Assembly: GCA_910577685.1 (NCBI GenBank)
Contig: CAJTOH010000010.1
Span: 36,729 to 100,728, forward strand
DNA length: 64,000 nucleotides
Direction: 5' to 3'
Source of the DNA: an uncultured Dorea sp.
GTDB taxonomy: Bacteria > Bacillota > Clostridia > Lachnospirales > Lachnospiraceae
The translations under genes and the position numbers were made by a program. Shown piece after piece: positions 8,804-18,339 of the stretch. Positions within the stretch are counted from its first letter, which is position 1. Every line of letters starts with the position of its first letter. The notes under the pieces were generated by a model. The model saw only the letters and a list, made by a program, of their open reading frames with translations, did not search any database and had not been told where the DNA came from.

Positions 8804-9210
8804 AACTAAACCACCTTCCATCTTTGAGTCCCAATTTCCTTCTATTCATAACTAAATTACCTTCCGTTTTTGAATCCTTATCAACGCATATCCATAACTA
8901 AATCACCTCCTTTTTTTGAATCCTTATCAACACATATTCACAAGTAAATTACCTCACATTTTTGAATCCTTATCAACACATATTCACAACTAAATTACCT
9001 CACATTTTTGAATCCTTATCACCTTCTATCCATAACTAAATCACCTCCCGTTTTTGAATCCTTATCAACACATAATCATAACTAAATTACCTCACATTTT
9101 TGAATCCTTATCACCTTCTATCCATGATCGAATCACCTCACATTTTTTGAATTTTCATCACCCTTATCCATAACTAAAATAGAACAATCCTTATCACCTT
9201 CCATTCAAAA
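8801..9210 (-). repeat. 46-bp tandem array of ribosome-site/start-codon modules (about 9 units)
   Basis: The start of each unit (CATAACTAAAT or close variants on the plus strand) recurs at 8801, 8847, 8893, 8939, 8985, 9031, 9077, 9123 and 9169, always 46 bp apart. Read on the minus strand, most units contain an AGGTGATTTAGTTATG-like ribosome site plus start codon. A stop follows after four or five codons in the central copies (for example MDRR or MNMC), later in the two outermost ones. The last unit leads into the 8609-8803 gene. This accounts for most of the gene-poor stretch at 8.8-9.2 kb. There are no unique spacers, so it is not CRISPR. Confidence 0.9.
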
Positions 9211-9349
9211 AAACACTCAAAAAATCTACTATTATTATATCACAAACCGCCTCAAATGTCTTAATTCCACTACCAAAAAGTGAAGCATTTTTTCTTCTTA
9301 TTATGTCCTAAATCTTTCTGAATCCCCAAAATCTACACTCTCTTTCCAT

Positions 9350-9403
9350 GTCGAAAAACGTCGAAATAATATAATTGAAAAGTTTATCAAGAAGTGATAA
9401 AAT
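9350..9403 (+). promoter_or_regulatory. Promoter of the first Rpn-like gene, with paired GTCGA motif
   Basis: TTGAAA (9375-9380), a 17-bp spacer and TAAAAT (9398-9403) form a good sigma-A promoter. Directly upstream is GTCGAAAAACGTCGA (9350-9364). The same motif and promoter, with the same spacer length, precede the paralogue at 62.85 kb. About 200 bp of leader then separate it from the TTG start codon; I see no further gene in that leader. Confidence 0.75.
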
Positions 9404-9608
9404 ACATATATAAAAGACAAACAATTAATCAATATATCTTAATCTTTTTTACTCGTAATCTAAAGCCGACAGGCGTCACAGCTCCCGTTTGCGGAGCAAT
9501 TATCCAATCATTTTCCGAACGCCCAAAATGAAACACGGAAACAGAAAGACAGCCATCCTTTACCAATATGTTTTAATATTATTCGCGCAAAAGAAGGAGT
9601 GATTCTAT

Positions 9609-10646
9609 TTGCCAAATACACTGCAGACATATTTTCCAATGCTGCAAAGCCGGGAAGAAATCTTAGAAAAAATCCACAAAAATCAATCATTAGAAAATAT
9701 ATTTCAGAACTGGGAAGAGAATCGAAAACAAGAGTTTTTAGATTTCTGTACAGGCGCAAAGGGAGTGAAGATGCTCTACGATTTCTGCGTCAAATCTATC
9801 TTAGATCCGGAAGTTTATCCCCAACGAATTGAAGAACTGATTTCGTTATTATTAGGCAAAAAAGTAAAACTCCTAAAAGTCCTTCCCACCGACAATACAC
9901 GCATTTCCAATGAAACCTCTCTGCTCATCATGGACTTTCTGGTGCAATTAGAAGATAACAGCATTATCAACGTAGAAATACAAAAAGTGGGGTATGCATT
10001 CCCCGGACAAAGAAGCGCTTGTTATTCAGCCGACTTGCTGTTACGACAGTATCGGCAGGTACGAAACCAGTCACCAGAAACCAGCTTCTCTTACAAGAAA
10101 ATATCTAATGTCTACACCATTGTATTCTTTGAAAAAAGCACCTCGGAATTCCACAAATATCCTAATAAATATATTCACAAATTCCAACAGAAATCAAATA
10201 CAGGATTAAAACTCAACCTCTTGCAAAATTTTATATTCGTAGCGCTTGACATTTATAAAGAAAACCATCAAAATAAAGCTATAAAGAAACGGCTGGACGG
10301 TTGGCTCACGTTTCTAAGCAGCGATAATCCGGAGGATATTATTGCATTAATAGAAAAGTATCCAAATTTCAAGTCTATGTATGCGCAAATCTACGAAATT
10401 TGCCAGAATATTGAGAAGGTGATGGAAATGTTTTCAAAAGAATTATACGAATTAGACCGGAATACAGTGCAATATATGATTGATGAACTGCAAGAGGAGA
10501 ACCGGCGATGGAAAGAAGAAAATAAGCGCTGGAAAGAAAAGGGTAGATATTGGAGTGAAGAAAATAAACGCCAACTTGAAGAAAACCAACATCTGAAAGC
10601 AGAAATCGAACATCTCAAAAAGGAGATGGAAAAGATTCGTAATTAA
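9609..10646 (+). CDS. Rpn/PD-(D/E)XK family nuclease (putative transposase family), copy 1
   Basis: A 345-residue protein starting at TTG after AAGAAGGAGTGATTCTAT. The N-terminal half has LLIMDFLVQLEDNS then INVEIQKVG, the D...ExQ core of the PDDEXK_2 / Rpn nuclease family, and YAFPGQRSACYSADLL. The C-terminus is a charged coiled coil with WKEENKR-type repeats. Family members are annotated as recombination-promoting nucleases or putative transposases. Terminal repeats of a mobile element are not visible here. It is closely similar to the protein at 62850-63896 and shares its promoter. Degraded ABC transporter DNA begins a few bases after its stop codon. Confidence 0.88.
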   Translation: MPNTLQTYFPMLQSREEILEKIHKNQSLENIFQNWEENRKQEFLDFCTGAKGVKMLYDFCVKSILDPEVYPQRIEELISLLLGKKVKLLKVLPTDNTRISNETSLLIMDFLVQLEDNSIINVEIQKVGYAFPGQRSACYSADLLLRQYRQVRNQSPETSFSYKKISNVYTIVFFEKSTSEFHKYPNKYIHKFQQKSNTGLKLNLLQNFIFVALDIYKENHQNKAIKKRLDGWLTFLSSDNPEDIIALIEKYPNFKSMYAQIYEICQNIEKVMEMFSKELYELDRNTVQYMIDELQEENRRWKEENKRWKEKGRYWSEENKRQLEENQHLKAEIEHLKKEMEKIRN

Positions 10647-10649
10647 TAG

Positions 10650-11000
10650 CATAATCACCGGCATATTTGCAGCAATACTACGGACAAGGCTCCTCGTAAT
10701 CCTATGCGGCAACCTCCTCGTAATGCGTTTAGTAGAACTGTGCCGCAACGAACTGCCAAAATACCAAAAATGGTATCAGCAAATCGATTACCGCCACTTA
10801 GAAGACGCCGGCTTTTCCACCAAAAACCTGAGCGTCATCGGCGTGTCAGGAGGCTACGACGGATTTTACGGCACATACATATCTCTAATTGACCTGGAAA
10901 ACATACTACAGCCTCTATCCTATGCGATGCCTCCTGCTCAGCTTGAAAATATTAGACGCCATCACCTCGGCAATGGCTCCTTATGCAGAGGCAGAATTCT
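10650..11000 (+). pseudogene. Fused remnants of two ABC exporter genes
   Basis: Positions about 10650-10925 match the minus-strand gene at 56339-58153 closely; for example WYQQIDYRHLEDA and GGYDGFYGTY are conserved in translation. From 10938 to 11000 the sequence switches to the Walker B region of the neighbouring gene at 54604-56352 (DNA for LKILDEPTSAMDPYAEAEF), with a few changes. More than 2 kb between these points is missing. It is a deletion remnant of a second copy of the same two-gene exporter. From here to 11267 I see no gene. Confidence 0.85.
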
Positions 11001-11267
11001 TCGTGCTTTTTGGCAACTTGAAGTTGCGGTACCACTTTTACTCTATGTAATGCTTTTCCATACAGAAAATATTTAATCTCTTACGGGGTTAATTCTCCGT
11101 ATCTTACTATGGAGAAGTCTATTTATGTACGTCAATTCAATCTTTCAAAAAAGAACTGCCATATAACTGGCTGTCTTTTGGTCTTTAGCTTCTTTGGTTC
11201 GGAATAGTGTGGTGCTGGCGGTCTATCTCTTGTTTTCGGTTGCTTGCTTCTTTACCGTACATGAGCA

Positions 11268-11347
11268 TTTACTGAGGGTATGTTATAATAATCGCCTTAT
11301 GTACGGGAACCTTCCGTATTTTTCATGCGCACGGACAAGAGCAGTCC
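11268..11347. repeat. 80-bp repeat shared with 54467-54546
   Basis: Nearly identical, in inverted orientation, to 54467-54546. It covers the last 17 codons of the MFS gene and its 3' flank up to CTCAGTAAA. It marks the conserved tail-to-tail junction of an ABC locus and an MFS gene that occurs twice in the window. Confidence 0.9.
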
Positions 11348-12454
11348 CAAAACGTTAATTGCAATCCCCAGCATAAACGGCAATTTGCTGCCAATCTCAT
11401 ACGCCACTCCGCCTAATAGAGCGCCTATACCGGAAGATACCAGACTCACACTGCCAATCATCCCCCAGAATTTGTCCACCTCTTCGTCCGTAAAATTCAC
11501 GAACACATATGAGTTCGCCGCATTATTCAGTATGGATGCAAGGCCTCCAAATATGACCGCAAAAGTAAATATATAGACATTAGAACTGCAATACATACAC
11601 GCTATGACAATAAAAATGACAATATCCAACTGAAACATCCTCTTTTTATTATATTTATCTACAATCATTCCACCTACAATTGCCAGCACCGACGTTATCA
11701 CTGTAGATGTAGAAAACAGAAAAAATATACCGTTTTCCTGAATCCCAATATCCTTTGCCGCAAGAGGGACATACTCTGCACATTCAGCCCCGATTCCCAG
11801 AATAAAGGTAACGGCAAGATAATAAACCAGCTCCTTGCTTACGCCTGCATGCTTTCATTTTTCCTTCTTTCCGGTTGTTTCCTCTTCATCCCGGCCTTCT
11901 GGTTTCTTCCGGGCCTTTTTATCAATATAGCTTACCGTAACATATATAACGGCAAAAATGCAGAAATAAAATATCCATATTACATTGGTATTATCACTGA
12001 TTCCCTTTATAACACCTACGATAAACAACCCCAGAAAACATCCTGCATACAGAAAAACATCACGGATTCCAAAGACCTTTCCTACATGCTCTTTTCCCGC
12101 CTCTTTTCCAAGCAGCGGATTTAAAATAACATTCAATACGCTGGTTGTAATGATTACCATCGAAAGTCCTGTTAATACGATTAATGTAGGAAGGCGGTTC
12201 AAAAATATGAGCATAACCGCCAGATCCACAAGCAGCCATATTTTCAGGCAATTCATCTTCTTTTTTATTGGCCACATGGAAATCGGAATGATGACAAGCG
12301 CCCGCATGACTTTCGTGAAAGACAGCAATCCGCCGTACAGCCCCATGTTAATATCAAGCTTTTTAAAATATAAAGGGATTACGATATCTATACTATCTGA
12401 TATCATAAAATATAAGAAAAAAACGGCAAACATAACCGGCACATTTTTATTCAT
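11297..12454 (-). pseudogene. MFS transporter split by an in-frame TGA
   Basis: The frame from 12454 to 11858 encodes six N-terminal helices (from MNKNVPVMFAVFFLYFMISD). It ends in a charged central loop at a TGA (11855-11857). The same frame then continues without shift through the six C-terminal helices to the stop at 11297. MFS proteins normally have this two-times-six layout with the loop in the middle, so the stop falls exactly between the halves. It could be a nonsense mutation, or two half proteins; an internal GTG lies at 11701. The frame extends upstream to 12607, but that codon overlaps the -35 box. Substrate not identifiable. Confidence 0.75.
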
Positions 12455-12567
12455 TGACTTGTTCTTTAGATTATTATGAACATTATATGTACAAACCGGG
12501 CTTCCGTCAACCACCAAACCCGTCGGCGGCAATTTTATCAACTTCCACTTTACCCACCCTTCTTTAC

Positions 12568-12607
12568 ATGATATAATCATATCATTCGGAGAGCAGGTAT
12601 TTGTCAA
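12568..12607 (-). promoter_or_regulatory. Promoter with operator-like dyad for the MFS gene
   Basis: On the minus strand TTGACA (12607-12602), a 17-bp spacer and TGATAT (12584-12579). A dyad with arms ATGATAT (12568-12574) and ATATCAT (12579-12585) overlaps the -10 box, which is suited to repression. The divergent ABC-2 operon begins 160 bp away. Confidence 0.55.
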
Positions 12608-12766
12608 TATACGTTAGCTTTCCGCCAACTAAATATTTTACCTCGGTATTCTATACATCATTTCTGCAATATCTATTACCATACATGATGTATCTGTTGG
12701 CAAAATCCAACAAAACCAGACCGACTTGGCAAGATATGAAAATATAACTACCAGGAGGAAGCAAGA

Positions 12767-13555
12767 ATGATTACGATGGAACACGTATGCAAATCGTACA
12801 AGATTGCAAAAAGAAACGCAGGCTTTCGCGCTGCCTGTAAAGCGCTTTTCCAGAGGGAGCATGAACTCATCCATGCCCTGAACGACGTATCCTTCACCAT
12901 CGGCGACGGTGAGATGGTGGGCTACATCGGTCCAAATGGAGCCGGAAAAAGCTCCACAATCAAAATTCTAAGCGGAATATTGACCCCTGACAGCGGAACC
13001 GTCCTCGTGGACGGACGCATCCCCCATAAGAACCGAATCCGGCACGTCCGGGAAATCGGCGTCGTGTTCGGACAGCGTTCCCAGTTATGGTGGGACGTCC
13101 CTGTCATAGATTCTTTTGAATTATTGAAGGACATCTATTCCATCCCAGATTCCCAATATAGGCAGAGCCTCGAAGAGCTTACCGAATTACTGAACTTGAA
13201 GGAACTTCTGCGTTCCCCCACGAGGCAGCTCTCCCTCGGACAGCGGATGCGCTGCGAAATTGCCGCTTCCCTGCTGCACCGACCGCGCATCCTGTTCTTG
13301 GACGAGCCGACCATCGGGCTTGACGCAGTGTCTAAACTGGCAGTCCGCGACTTTATCTTACAACAGAATCAAAACCATAAAACTACTGTGATTCTCACCA
13401 CCCATGATATGCAGGACATCGAAGCCCTGACAAGCCGCATCATCCTCATCGGAAAGGGAAGGCTTCTGCTGGACGGCACAATCGACGATATTAAAAAGGG
13501 CGGCGAAAGTATCGACGAAACGGTAGCACAGCTTTACCGCTCCTATGATATTTAG
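12767..13555 (+). CDS. ABC-2 exporter ATP-binding protein
   Basis: A 262-residue ATPase with Walker A GPNGAGKSST, the Q-loop region VVFGQRSQLWWDVP, signature LSLGQRMRCEIAASLLHRP, Walker B ILFLDEPTIGLD and H-loop TTHD. The QRSQLWWDVP stretch is typical of the ABC-2 group with DUF990-like permeases, which are annotated as drug or polymer exporters. AGGAGGAAGCAAGA precedes the start. It is first of a three-gene unit with two different permeases, so the transporter is likely one ATPase dimer with a permease heterodimer. Confidence 0.92.
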   Translation: MITMEHVCKSYKIAKRNAGFRAACKALFQREHELIHALNDVSFTIGDGEMVGYIGPNGAGKSSTIKILSGILTPDSGTVLVDGRIPHKNRIRHVREIGVVFGQRSQLWWDVPVIDSFELLKDIYSIPDSQYRQSLEELTELLNLKELLRSPTRQLSLGQRMRCEIAASLLHRPRILFLDEPTIGLDAVSKLAVRDFILQQNQNHKTTVILTTHDMQDIEALTSRIILIGKGRLLLDGTIDDIKKGGESIDETVAQLYRSYDI

Positions 13556-13573
13556 GAAGGGGGCATATTAGGA

Positions 13574-14377
13574 ATGAAAAAATATCTATCCTTTTTCCGG
13601 CTAAGATTTTCAATGGGATTGCAATACCGCGCCGCCGCATTTGGCGGGATTGTGACCCAGTTTGTATGGGGACTTATGGAAATCATGATCTTCCGCGCCT
13701 TTTACCGCGCCGATCCGGGATCTTTTCCCATGAGTTTTTCCGCCGCGGCTTCGTACATCTGGCTGCAGCAGGCGTTTCTCGCCCTGTTCGCGCCCTGGTT
13801 GATGGAACAGGAAATTTTTAACTCCATCGTAAACGGAAACGTCGTTTATGAATTATGCCGGCCGCTCAGCATCTACAATATGTGGTTTTCCCGCAGTATC
13901 GCAACGCGCCTGTCAAAAGCTGTTTTGAGATGTTTCCCTATCCTTGGAATCGCCGTATTCCTCCCCCGCCCTTACGGAATTGTACCTCCCGCAAGCCGGC
14001 TTCATTTTATTCTGTTTCTGGCGGCCTTAATTCTGGGACTGGCAATGGCCGTATCCTTCTGCGTCTTAATCTACATGCTGGCGTTTTTCACCATATCGCC
14101 TCAGGGACTGCAGATGATATTCATCACACTGACTGATTTCTTGGGCGGCGGAATCATCCCGCTTCCATTCTTCCCGGAGAAAATGCGGCAGTTCATAGAA
14201 CTTTTGCCTTTTGCGGCTACACAGAACGTTCCTCTGCGTATCTATAGCGGGAGCATGACGTTTCCGGAAATCCAAAAAGCAATCCTCCTGCAGCTCTTCT
14301 GGCTCGTGACCGTCACGGCAGTCGGGAAGCTTCTCTGCCTTGCGGCTCAGAAACGTGTGACTGTGCAGGGCGGTTGA
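13574..14377 (+). CDS. ABC-2 type permease, subunit 1
   Basis: A 267-residue hydrophobic protein with about six membrane helices and the segment FLGGGIIPLPFFPEKMRQFIELLPFAA. This resembles the central part of ABC-2 permeases (DUF990 type). It begins 18 bp after the ATPase gene behind AGGAAGGGGG. The paired permease follows. The substrate is unknown. Confidence 0.9.
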   Translation: MKKYLSFFRLRFSMGLQYRAAAFGGIVTQFVWGLMEIMIFRAFYRADPGSFPMSFSAAASYIWLQQAFLALFAPWLMEQEIFNSIVNGNVVYELCRPLSIYNMWFSRSIATRLSKAVLRCFPILGIAVFLPRPYGIVPPASRLHFILFLAALILGLAMAVSFCVLIYMLAFFTISPQGLQMIFITLTDFLGGGIIPLPFFPEKMRQFIELLPFAATQNVPLRIYSGSMTFPEIQKAILLQLFWLVTVTAVGKLLCLAAQKRVTVQGG

Positions 14378-14454
14378 TTATGCATCGCGGGCAATGCATA
14401 AATTCATTCGATACAAAAAACATTTCATAAGATATGAAAGGAGGCAGGAATACA

Positions 14455-15231
14455 ATGCGGCTTTATTTTTATTATGTATCCGTCAATATCCGAAGTACGA
14501 TGCAGTATAAGGCTTCGTTTATACTGACGGCGATTGGGCAGTTCTTAGTGTCGTTTACCATATTTCTGGGAATATTTTTTATGTTCCAAAGATTTTCCAA
14601 AGTAGAAGGGTTTACCTACAGCGAAGTGCTGTTATGTTTTGCAATCATGCTGATGGAATTCTCCCTTGCGGAAATGTTCGCCAGAGGGTTCGACCAGTTC
14701 TCCGGCATGGTAAAGACCGGGGAATTCGACCGTATACTGGTTCGTCCCCGGAATGAAATTATTCAGGTACTGGGAAGCAAATTTGAACTCACACGTATTG
14801 GGAGGATGATGCAGGCAGTCGTGATGTTTATCTATGGAATTGTAAAAAGTGAGATTACATGGAACTTTTCGAAGATTCTTACCGTCGTCTTCATGCTGGC
14901 GGGCGGAACCGCAGTCTTTACCGCCCTGTTTCTGATCTATGCGGCGTTATGCTTCTTTACGCTGGACGGGTTGGAGTTCATGAATATATTTACGGACGGA
15001 GCAAGAGAATTCGGGAAATATCCGGTTGGCGTATACGGAGAAAAGGTTCTGTTATTTACGACGTTTTTGATTCCTTACGCGCTGGTACAATATTATCCTC
15101 TCCTGTATATTCTGGGACGAAGGACAGAATTGGTATATATGTTCCTGCCGCTTCTGGCCTGTTGGTTTCTTGTTCCTGCGCTTTTATTCTGGAAATTTGG
15201 AGTGAGGCATTATAAATCGAGCGGATCCTGA
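14455..15231 (+). CDS. ABC-2 type permease, subunit 2
   Basis: A 258-residue membrane protein (RLYFYYVSVNIRSTMQYK at the N-terminus) with about six helices. ARGFDQFSGMVKTGEFDRIL and VRPRNEIIQVLGSKFE are typical of this permease group. I take the ATG at 14455. An earlier in-frame ATG at 14434 lies before the AAAGGAGG ribosome site and would encode it. It is the last gene of the unit; inverted GGATATCC copies follow at about 15.25-15.3 kb. Confidence 0.9.
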   Translation: MRLYFYYVSVNIRSTMQYKASFILTAIGQFLVSFTIFLGIFFMFQRFSKVEGFTYSEVLLCFAIMLMEFSLAEMFARGFDQFSGMVKTGEFDRILVRPRNEIIQVLGSKFELTRIGRMMQAVVMFIYGIVKSEITWNFSKILTVVFMLAGGTAVFTALFLIYAALCFFTLDGLEFMNIFTDGAREFGKYPVGVYGEKVLLFTTFLIPYALVQYYPLLYILGRRTELVYMFLPLLACWFLVPALLFWKFGVRHYKSSGS

Positions 15232-15322
15232 TTTTGCAGCCCATTCTTCCGGATATCCTCCCGTCTTTCTCCTCTTCGGCAGACAGGTGGATATCCAAAT
15301 ACTATTTCTCTCTAAACAGACG

Positions 15323-16123
15323 TTATGATTTTGATTTTACTGAACGGGCAGAAAGGTAATAAGCCGTTCCGAAAGTCATATCGTTGCAATTACATCCTAA
15401 TTTCTCCATGGCTTTTTTTATTTCATGTTTACGCTCGTCTAATTCCGTACCATTTACGGAATCCCAAACGCCCTGAACCGTACCGTCAAATTTGTCATAG
15501 GGGATCCCCATTCCAACCTCGTCTTCTCCCCATCTTGCAAGAAATCTTGTACCGGAACACATCAATGAAAGGTTCATCCTCCCCGTCTCCATGGGAGCAG
15601 CCGTACACTCGATACAAAGAGCCTGATTCCCGGAAAGGCTCACCTGCGGCTGTAAACCATATGTACAGGTATATCCCTGCACAAGCCTCATCATTTCTCT
15701 TGCTCTTCCAACTACAATAACTACGTCCGGGTCCACTTCAAATTTTTGCAGCGGCTTAACGACGATTCCATATGGCTGGCTGTCTATCATTTTAACCTGT
15801 CTATTGGTCTCTCTCGCAATCTCAGGGTCTGCGAAAAGTCCTAATTGACATCCTTCCCTCCCGTCATAAAACTCTTGGGAAGGCTTTTCAAACCCCAATG
15901 CCCTTGTGCTGCCGGAACATCCGGAATTTTCTTTTGTGAATTTAATACTATGACCAAGTCCCGCGCTTCGAACCGAGACGCAGTACTCCAGAGGCGCGAT
16001 CAACTCCTGCGCTTCGATCTTATCATATTCTTCCTTCGTATCCACAAGCTTTACTCCAACGGGCTGACGGGCTAACCGCAGCAATGCCATTAACTTTGCC
16101 GCAGATGTTTCTCTGTTTTCCAT
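15323..16123 (-). CDS. DUF169 family protein
   Basis: A 266-residue cytoplasmic protein. PVGVKLVDTKEEYD at the N-terminus and scattered cysteines (APLEYCVSV, NSGCSGSTRALGF, LCIECTAAP, LGCNCNDMTF) match the DUF169 family, whose biochemical role is unknown. The number of cysteines would suit a metal or cluster ligand, but this is inference. It is the last gene of a seven-gene minus-strand operon beginning at 21271. AAAAGGAGAATAAAATC precedes the start. Confidence 0.85.
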   Translation of the reverse strand: MENRETSAAKLMALLRLARQPVGVKLVDTKEEYDKIEAQELIAPLEYCVSVRSAGLGHSIKFTKENSGCSGSTRALGFEKPSQEFYDGREGCQLGLFADPEIARETNRQVKMIDSQPYGIVVKPLQKFEVDPDVVIVVGRAREMMRLVQGYTCTYGLQPQVSLSGNQALCIECTAAPMETGRMNLSLMCSGTRFLARWGEDEVGMGIPYDKFDGTVQGVWDSVNGTELDERKHEIKKAMEKLGCNCNDMTFGTAYYLSARSVKSKS

Positions 16124-16154
16124 GATTTTATTCTCCTTTTCCTGCTATTTTGTC

Positions 16155-16559
16155 CTAAACCTGTTTGTCCGGATTATATAAGGCTAAAAGTCCGGATAAC
16201 GTAACCAAAACTCCAAGAGCCCTTATCCACCAAACCGTTATATGGCAGCTCATTTCCGGAGCCGCACAGATCTTCATGCCGCCTATTCTTTCTATCGTCA
16301 TAAAGACCGTCAAAATTCCCGATACCATAAGCAGCAGAGGCGAAATCCTTTTCGAACATAACCCGTCTATCCCGATTGCAATCCACATAACAGACATTAC
16401 AAGTGACGGTACTTTTAAATAAAAGCAGCCCATATGTACTTCTTTTCCGCTTACCGTTTCCAACATCCCTTTACATGGCGCCGCCCATCCATAGACAGCC
16501 GCGGTCATCAAAATTGCTGCCGCCATAGGAATTATAAGCAAAAGTTTTTTATTTTTCAT
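16155..16559 (-). CDS. DUF4418 family membrane protein
   Basis: A 134-residue protein with four hydrophobic helices and conserved cysteines around AAPCKGM and VHMGCFY near helix 1, and ICAAPEMSCHITVWW before the last helix. It matches the DUF4418 family, which is often encoded beside ABC transporter genes in anaerobes. It starts 5 bp after the stop of the binding-protein gene. A role as membrane partner of the FtsX-type transporter is possible but unproved. Confidence 0.8.
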   Translation of the reverse strand: MKNKKLLLIIPMAAAILMTAAVYGWAAPCKGMLETVSGKEVHMGCFYLKVPSLVMSVMWIAIGIDGLCSKRISPLLLMVSGILTVFMTIERIGGMKICAAPEMSCHITVWWIRALGVLVTLSGLLALYNPDKQV

Positions 16560-16564
16560 GGCAA

Positions 16565-17587
16565 TTATTCAGCTTCTCCTACGTTTACAAAAACATTTTC
16601 CGCTAATTCTTCCGCAGATTTATTCAAAGTTATAATCTCAAGGTCAATCAAATCCTGAGTAACGTCTACAAAGGATTCCTTTGCATCTTCATACTTTAAT
16701 TCATAGCGATAACTCTCCAGAAGTTTTCCATTAAATTCATAGTCCTCATCAGCGATATATCCTTCCTCATAGCAGAGTTTTGCAGCCTCCACAGGATTCT
16801 CAGAAATATAGTCGCATGCCATAGAAAGGGCTTCTACATACCGCTTTGCCACCTCCGGATGTTCTTCTACAAGAGAATTGCTGAAACCAAACACGCAGCA
16901 ATACTCATCTTTGGTCATCTCGTCTTCCGCCTGATTAAAGATTAAATGATTTCCTTCATATTCTGACACGATCGATGCATATGGATCCCAAGAAACAAAT
17001 GCTTCCACCTGCCCTTCCTGCAGCGCCGTAGCCAGATCCGCATTATTAAATACCTGCAGGTTTACATCCGTTACCGCAATATCGTGGGCGGTGAGCATAC
17101 GCTGCAGCAGGATTGCCGGGTCTGAGCCCATACCTCCGGGAATTCCCACGTTTTTTCCCTTTAAATCGTCAATACTCTCAATCCCCGACGCATCGGTAGC
17201 CACTACGTTAATACAGCCGAAATGTGCGCCGCCTACAACAGTCATCTCATATCCATTCGCAATTCTCTGGATAAATGTAGGAAGAAGTCCATAATTAATA
17301 TCATTCTTTCCGCCTGCCATGGCATCCCACTGGTTCTCCGAATTAGTGTACTCGTACTTTACCCCGCAATCTTCCATATACCCGTTAATCATTGCAATAA
17401 AAATCGGAGCGCTGCACAGCGCAGGACCCTGTGCAATCTTTACCACATAGTCATCCTCTCCGCTGTCAGTTCCTGCTTCCGCCGCCTGATCTTTCTTTTT
17501 TTCCTCTTGTTTGCCTCCTGAACATCCCGCCATTAACGCCGCGGTCATGCTCAAAGCTAAAACAACAGACAACACTCGTTTCTTCAT
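16565..17587 (-). CDS. ABC transporter substrate-binding lipoprotein (NitT/TauT type)
   Basis: The N-terminus is a lipoprotein signal: MKKRVLSVVLALSMTAALM then AGC, the lipobox cysteine, and a KKK-rich linker. The mature part resembles SsuA/TauA/NrtA-type binding proteins (GPALCSAPIFIAMINGYMED; LKGKNVGIPGGMGSDPAILL; EAFVSWDPYAS). It would bind a small solute outside the membrane for the 20315 permease and 19548 ATPase. I chose ATG 17587 behind AGGAGGTACGAA; the open frame starts 7 codons earlier. The solute is unknown. Confidence 0.9.
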   Translation of the reverse strand: MKKRVLSVVLALSMTAALMAGCSGGKQEEKKKDQAAEAGTDSGEDDYVVKIAQGPALCSAPIFIAMINGYMEDCGVKYEYTNSENQWDAMAGGKNDINYGLLPTFIQRIANGYEMTVVGGAHFGCINVVATDASGIESIDDLKGKNVGIPGGMGSDPAILLQRMLTAHDIAVTDVNLQVFNNADLATALQEGQVEAFVSWDPYASIVSEYEGNHLIFNQAEDEMTKDEYCCVFGFSNSLVEEHPEVAKRYVEALSMACDYISENPVEAAKLCYEEGYIADEDYEFNGKLLESYRYELKYEDAKESFVDVTQDLIDLEIITLNKSAEELAENVFVNVGEAE

Positions 17588-17682
17588 TTCGTACCTCCTA
17601 TTGATCATTGAAAAATAATATATTCTTAAACACGCCCCTCGGCATCCGCCGGAGTCCGGCGCGTATAAGACCTTTTCCCTCG

Positions 17683-18339
17683 CTATCTGCGCGTCATCTG
17701 TCCATCCGAGATAGAATATCTCACTGCCGCCGTATTAGACCACCTTGGGTCATGTGTAACCAAGATCAACGCTTTTTCCGGATCTATTTGTTTCTGTAAA
17801 AATTCCATGACCTTCTCAGCCCATTCGCAATCCAGATCATTGGTCGGCTCATCCGCCAGTATAATCCTGGGTCTTCGAATCAGAACGCACCCTGTCATAG
17901 CCCGCCTTTTCTGACCTCCGCTGAGATGCCCGGGCAGTTTACCGGCCTCTTCTTCCAGTCCAAGAATCTCTATCATTTCATCGATATCCGCACGTTTATC
18001 ATTTCCCAGTTTTCTGGCAAGAACCATATTTTCTCTCACTGTCAGCGCTTGCGCCATCTGTATATTCTGGAACAGATAGCCGACGCATTTGCCGCGCCAC
18101 TCTGAAAGCTCTCTGTCATGAAAGGAATAAATATCCTGTCCCTTATACGTCACTTTCCCTGTCGTTGGGGAAAGTAAACCGCCTAATATGAACAAAAGCG
18201 TACTCTTCCCGCTTCCCGAGACACCCTCTATAGACAGGTACTCGCCTCCCCCTACAACAAAGTCGGTGGTTTTTAATACCGGATTCCCTGTACCTGAATA
18301 CGTTTTCGATACGCCTTCCAGTCTCATAAGTTCCATCAT
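17683..18339 (-). CDS. ABC ATP-binding protein, LolD/MacB type
   Basis: About 218 residues with Walker A GVSGSGKSTLL, the Q-loop in GYLFQNIQMAQAL, signature HLSGGQKRRAMTGC, Walker B RIILADEPTNDLD and H-loop LVTHD. The ADEPTNDLD sequence is typical of ATPases serving FtsX-like permeases. Its start overlaps the stop of the FtsX-like gene upstream (ATGA-type junction), so they form a pair. Confidence 0.88.
   Translation of the reverse strand: MMELMRLEGVSKTYSGTGNPVLKTTDFVVGGGEYLSIEGVSGSGKSTLLFILGGLLSPTTGKVTYKGQDIYSFHDRELSEWRGKCVGYLFQNIQMAQALTVRENMVLARKLGNDKRADIDEMIEILGLEEEAGKLPGHLSGGQKRRAMTGCVLIRRPRIILADEPTNDLDCEWAEKVMEFLQKQIDPEKALILVTHDPRWSNTAAVRYSISDGQMTRR

Noticed and set aside
8801..9210. 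CRISPR array
   Set aside because: Period is 46 bp, but there are no unique spacers: the whole unit repeats, and copies are degenerate.
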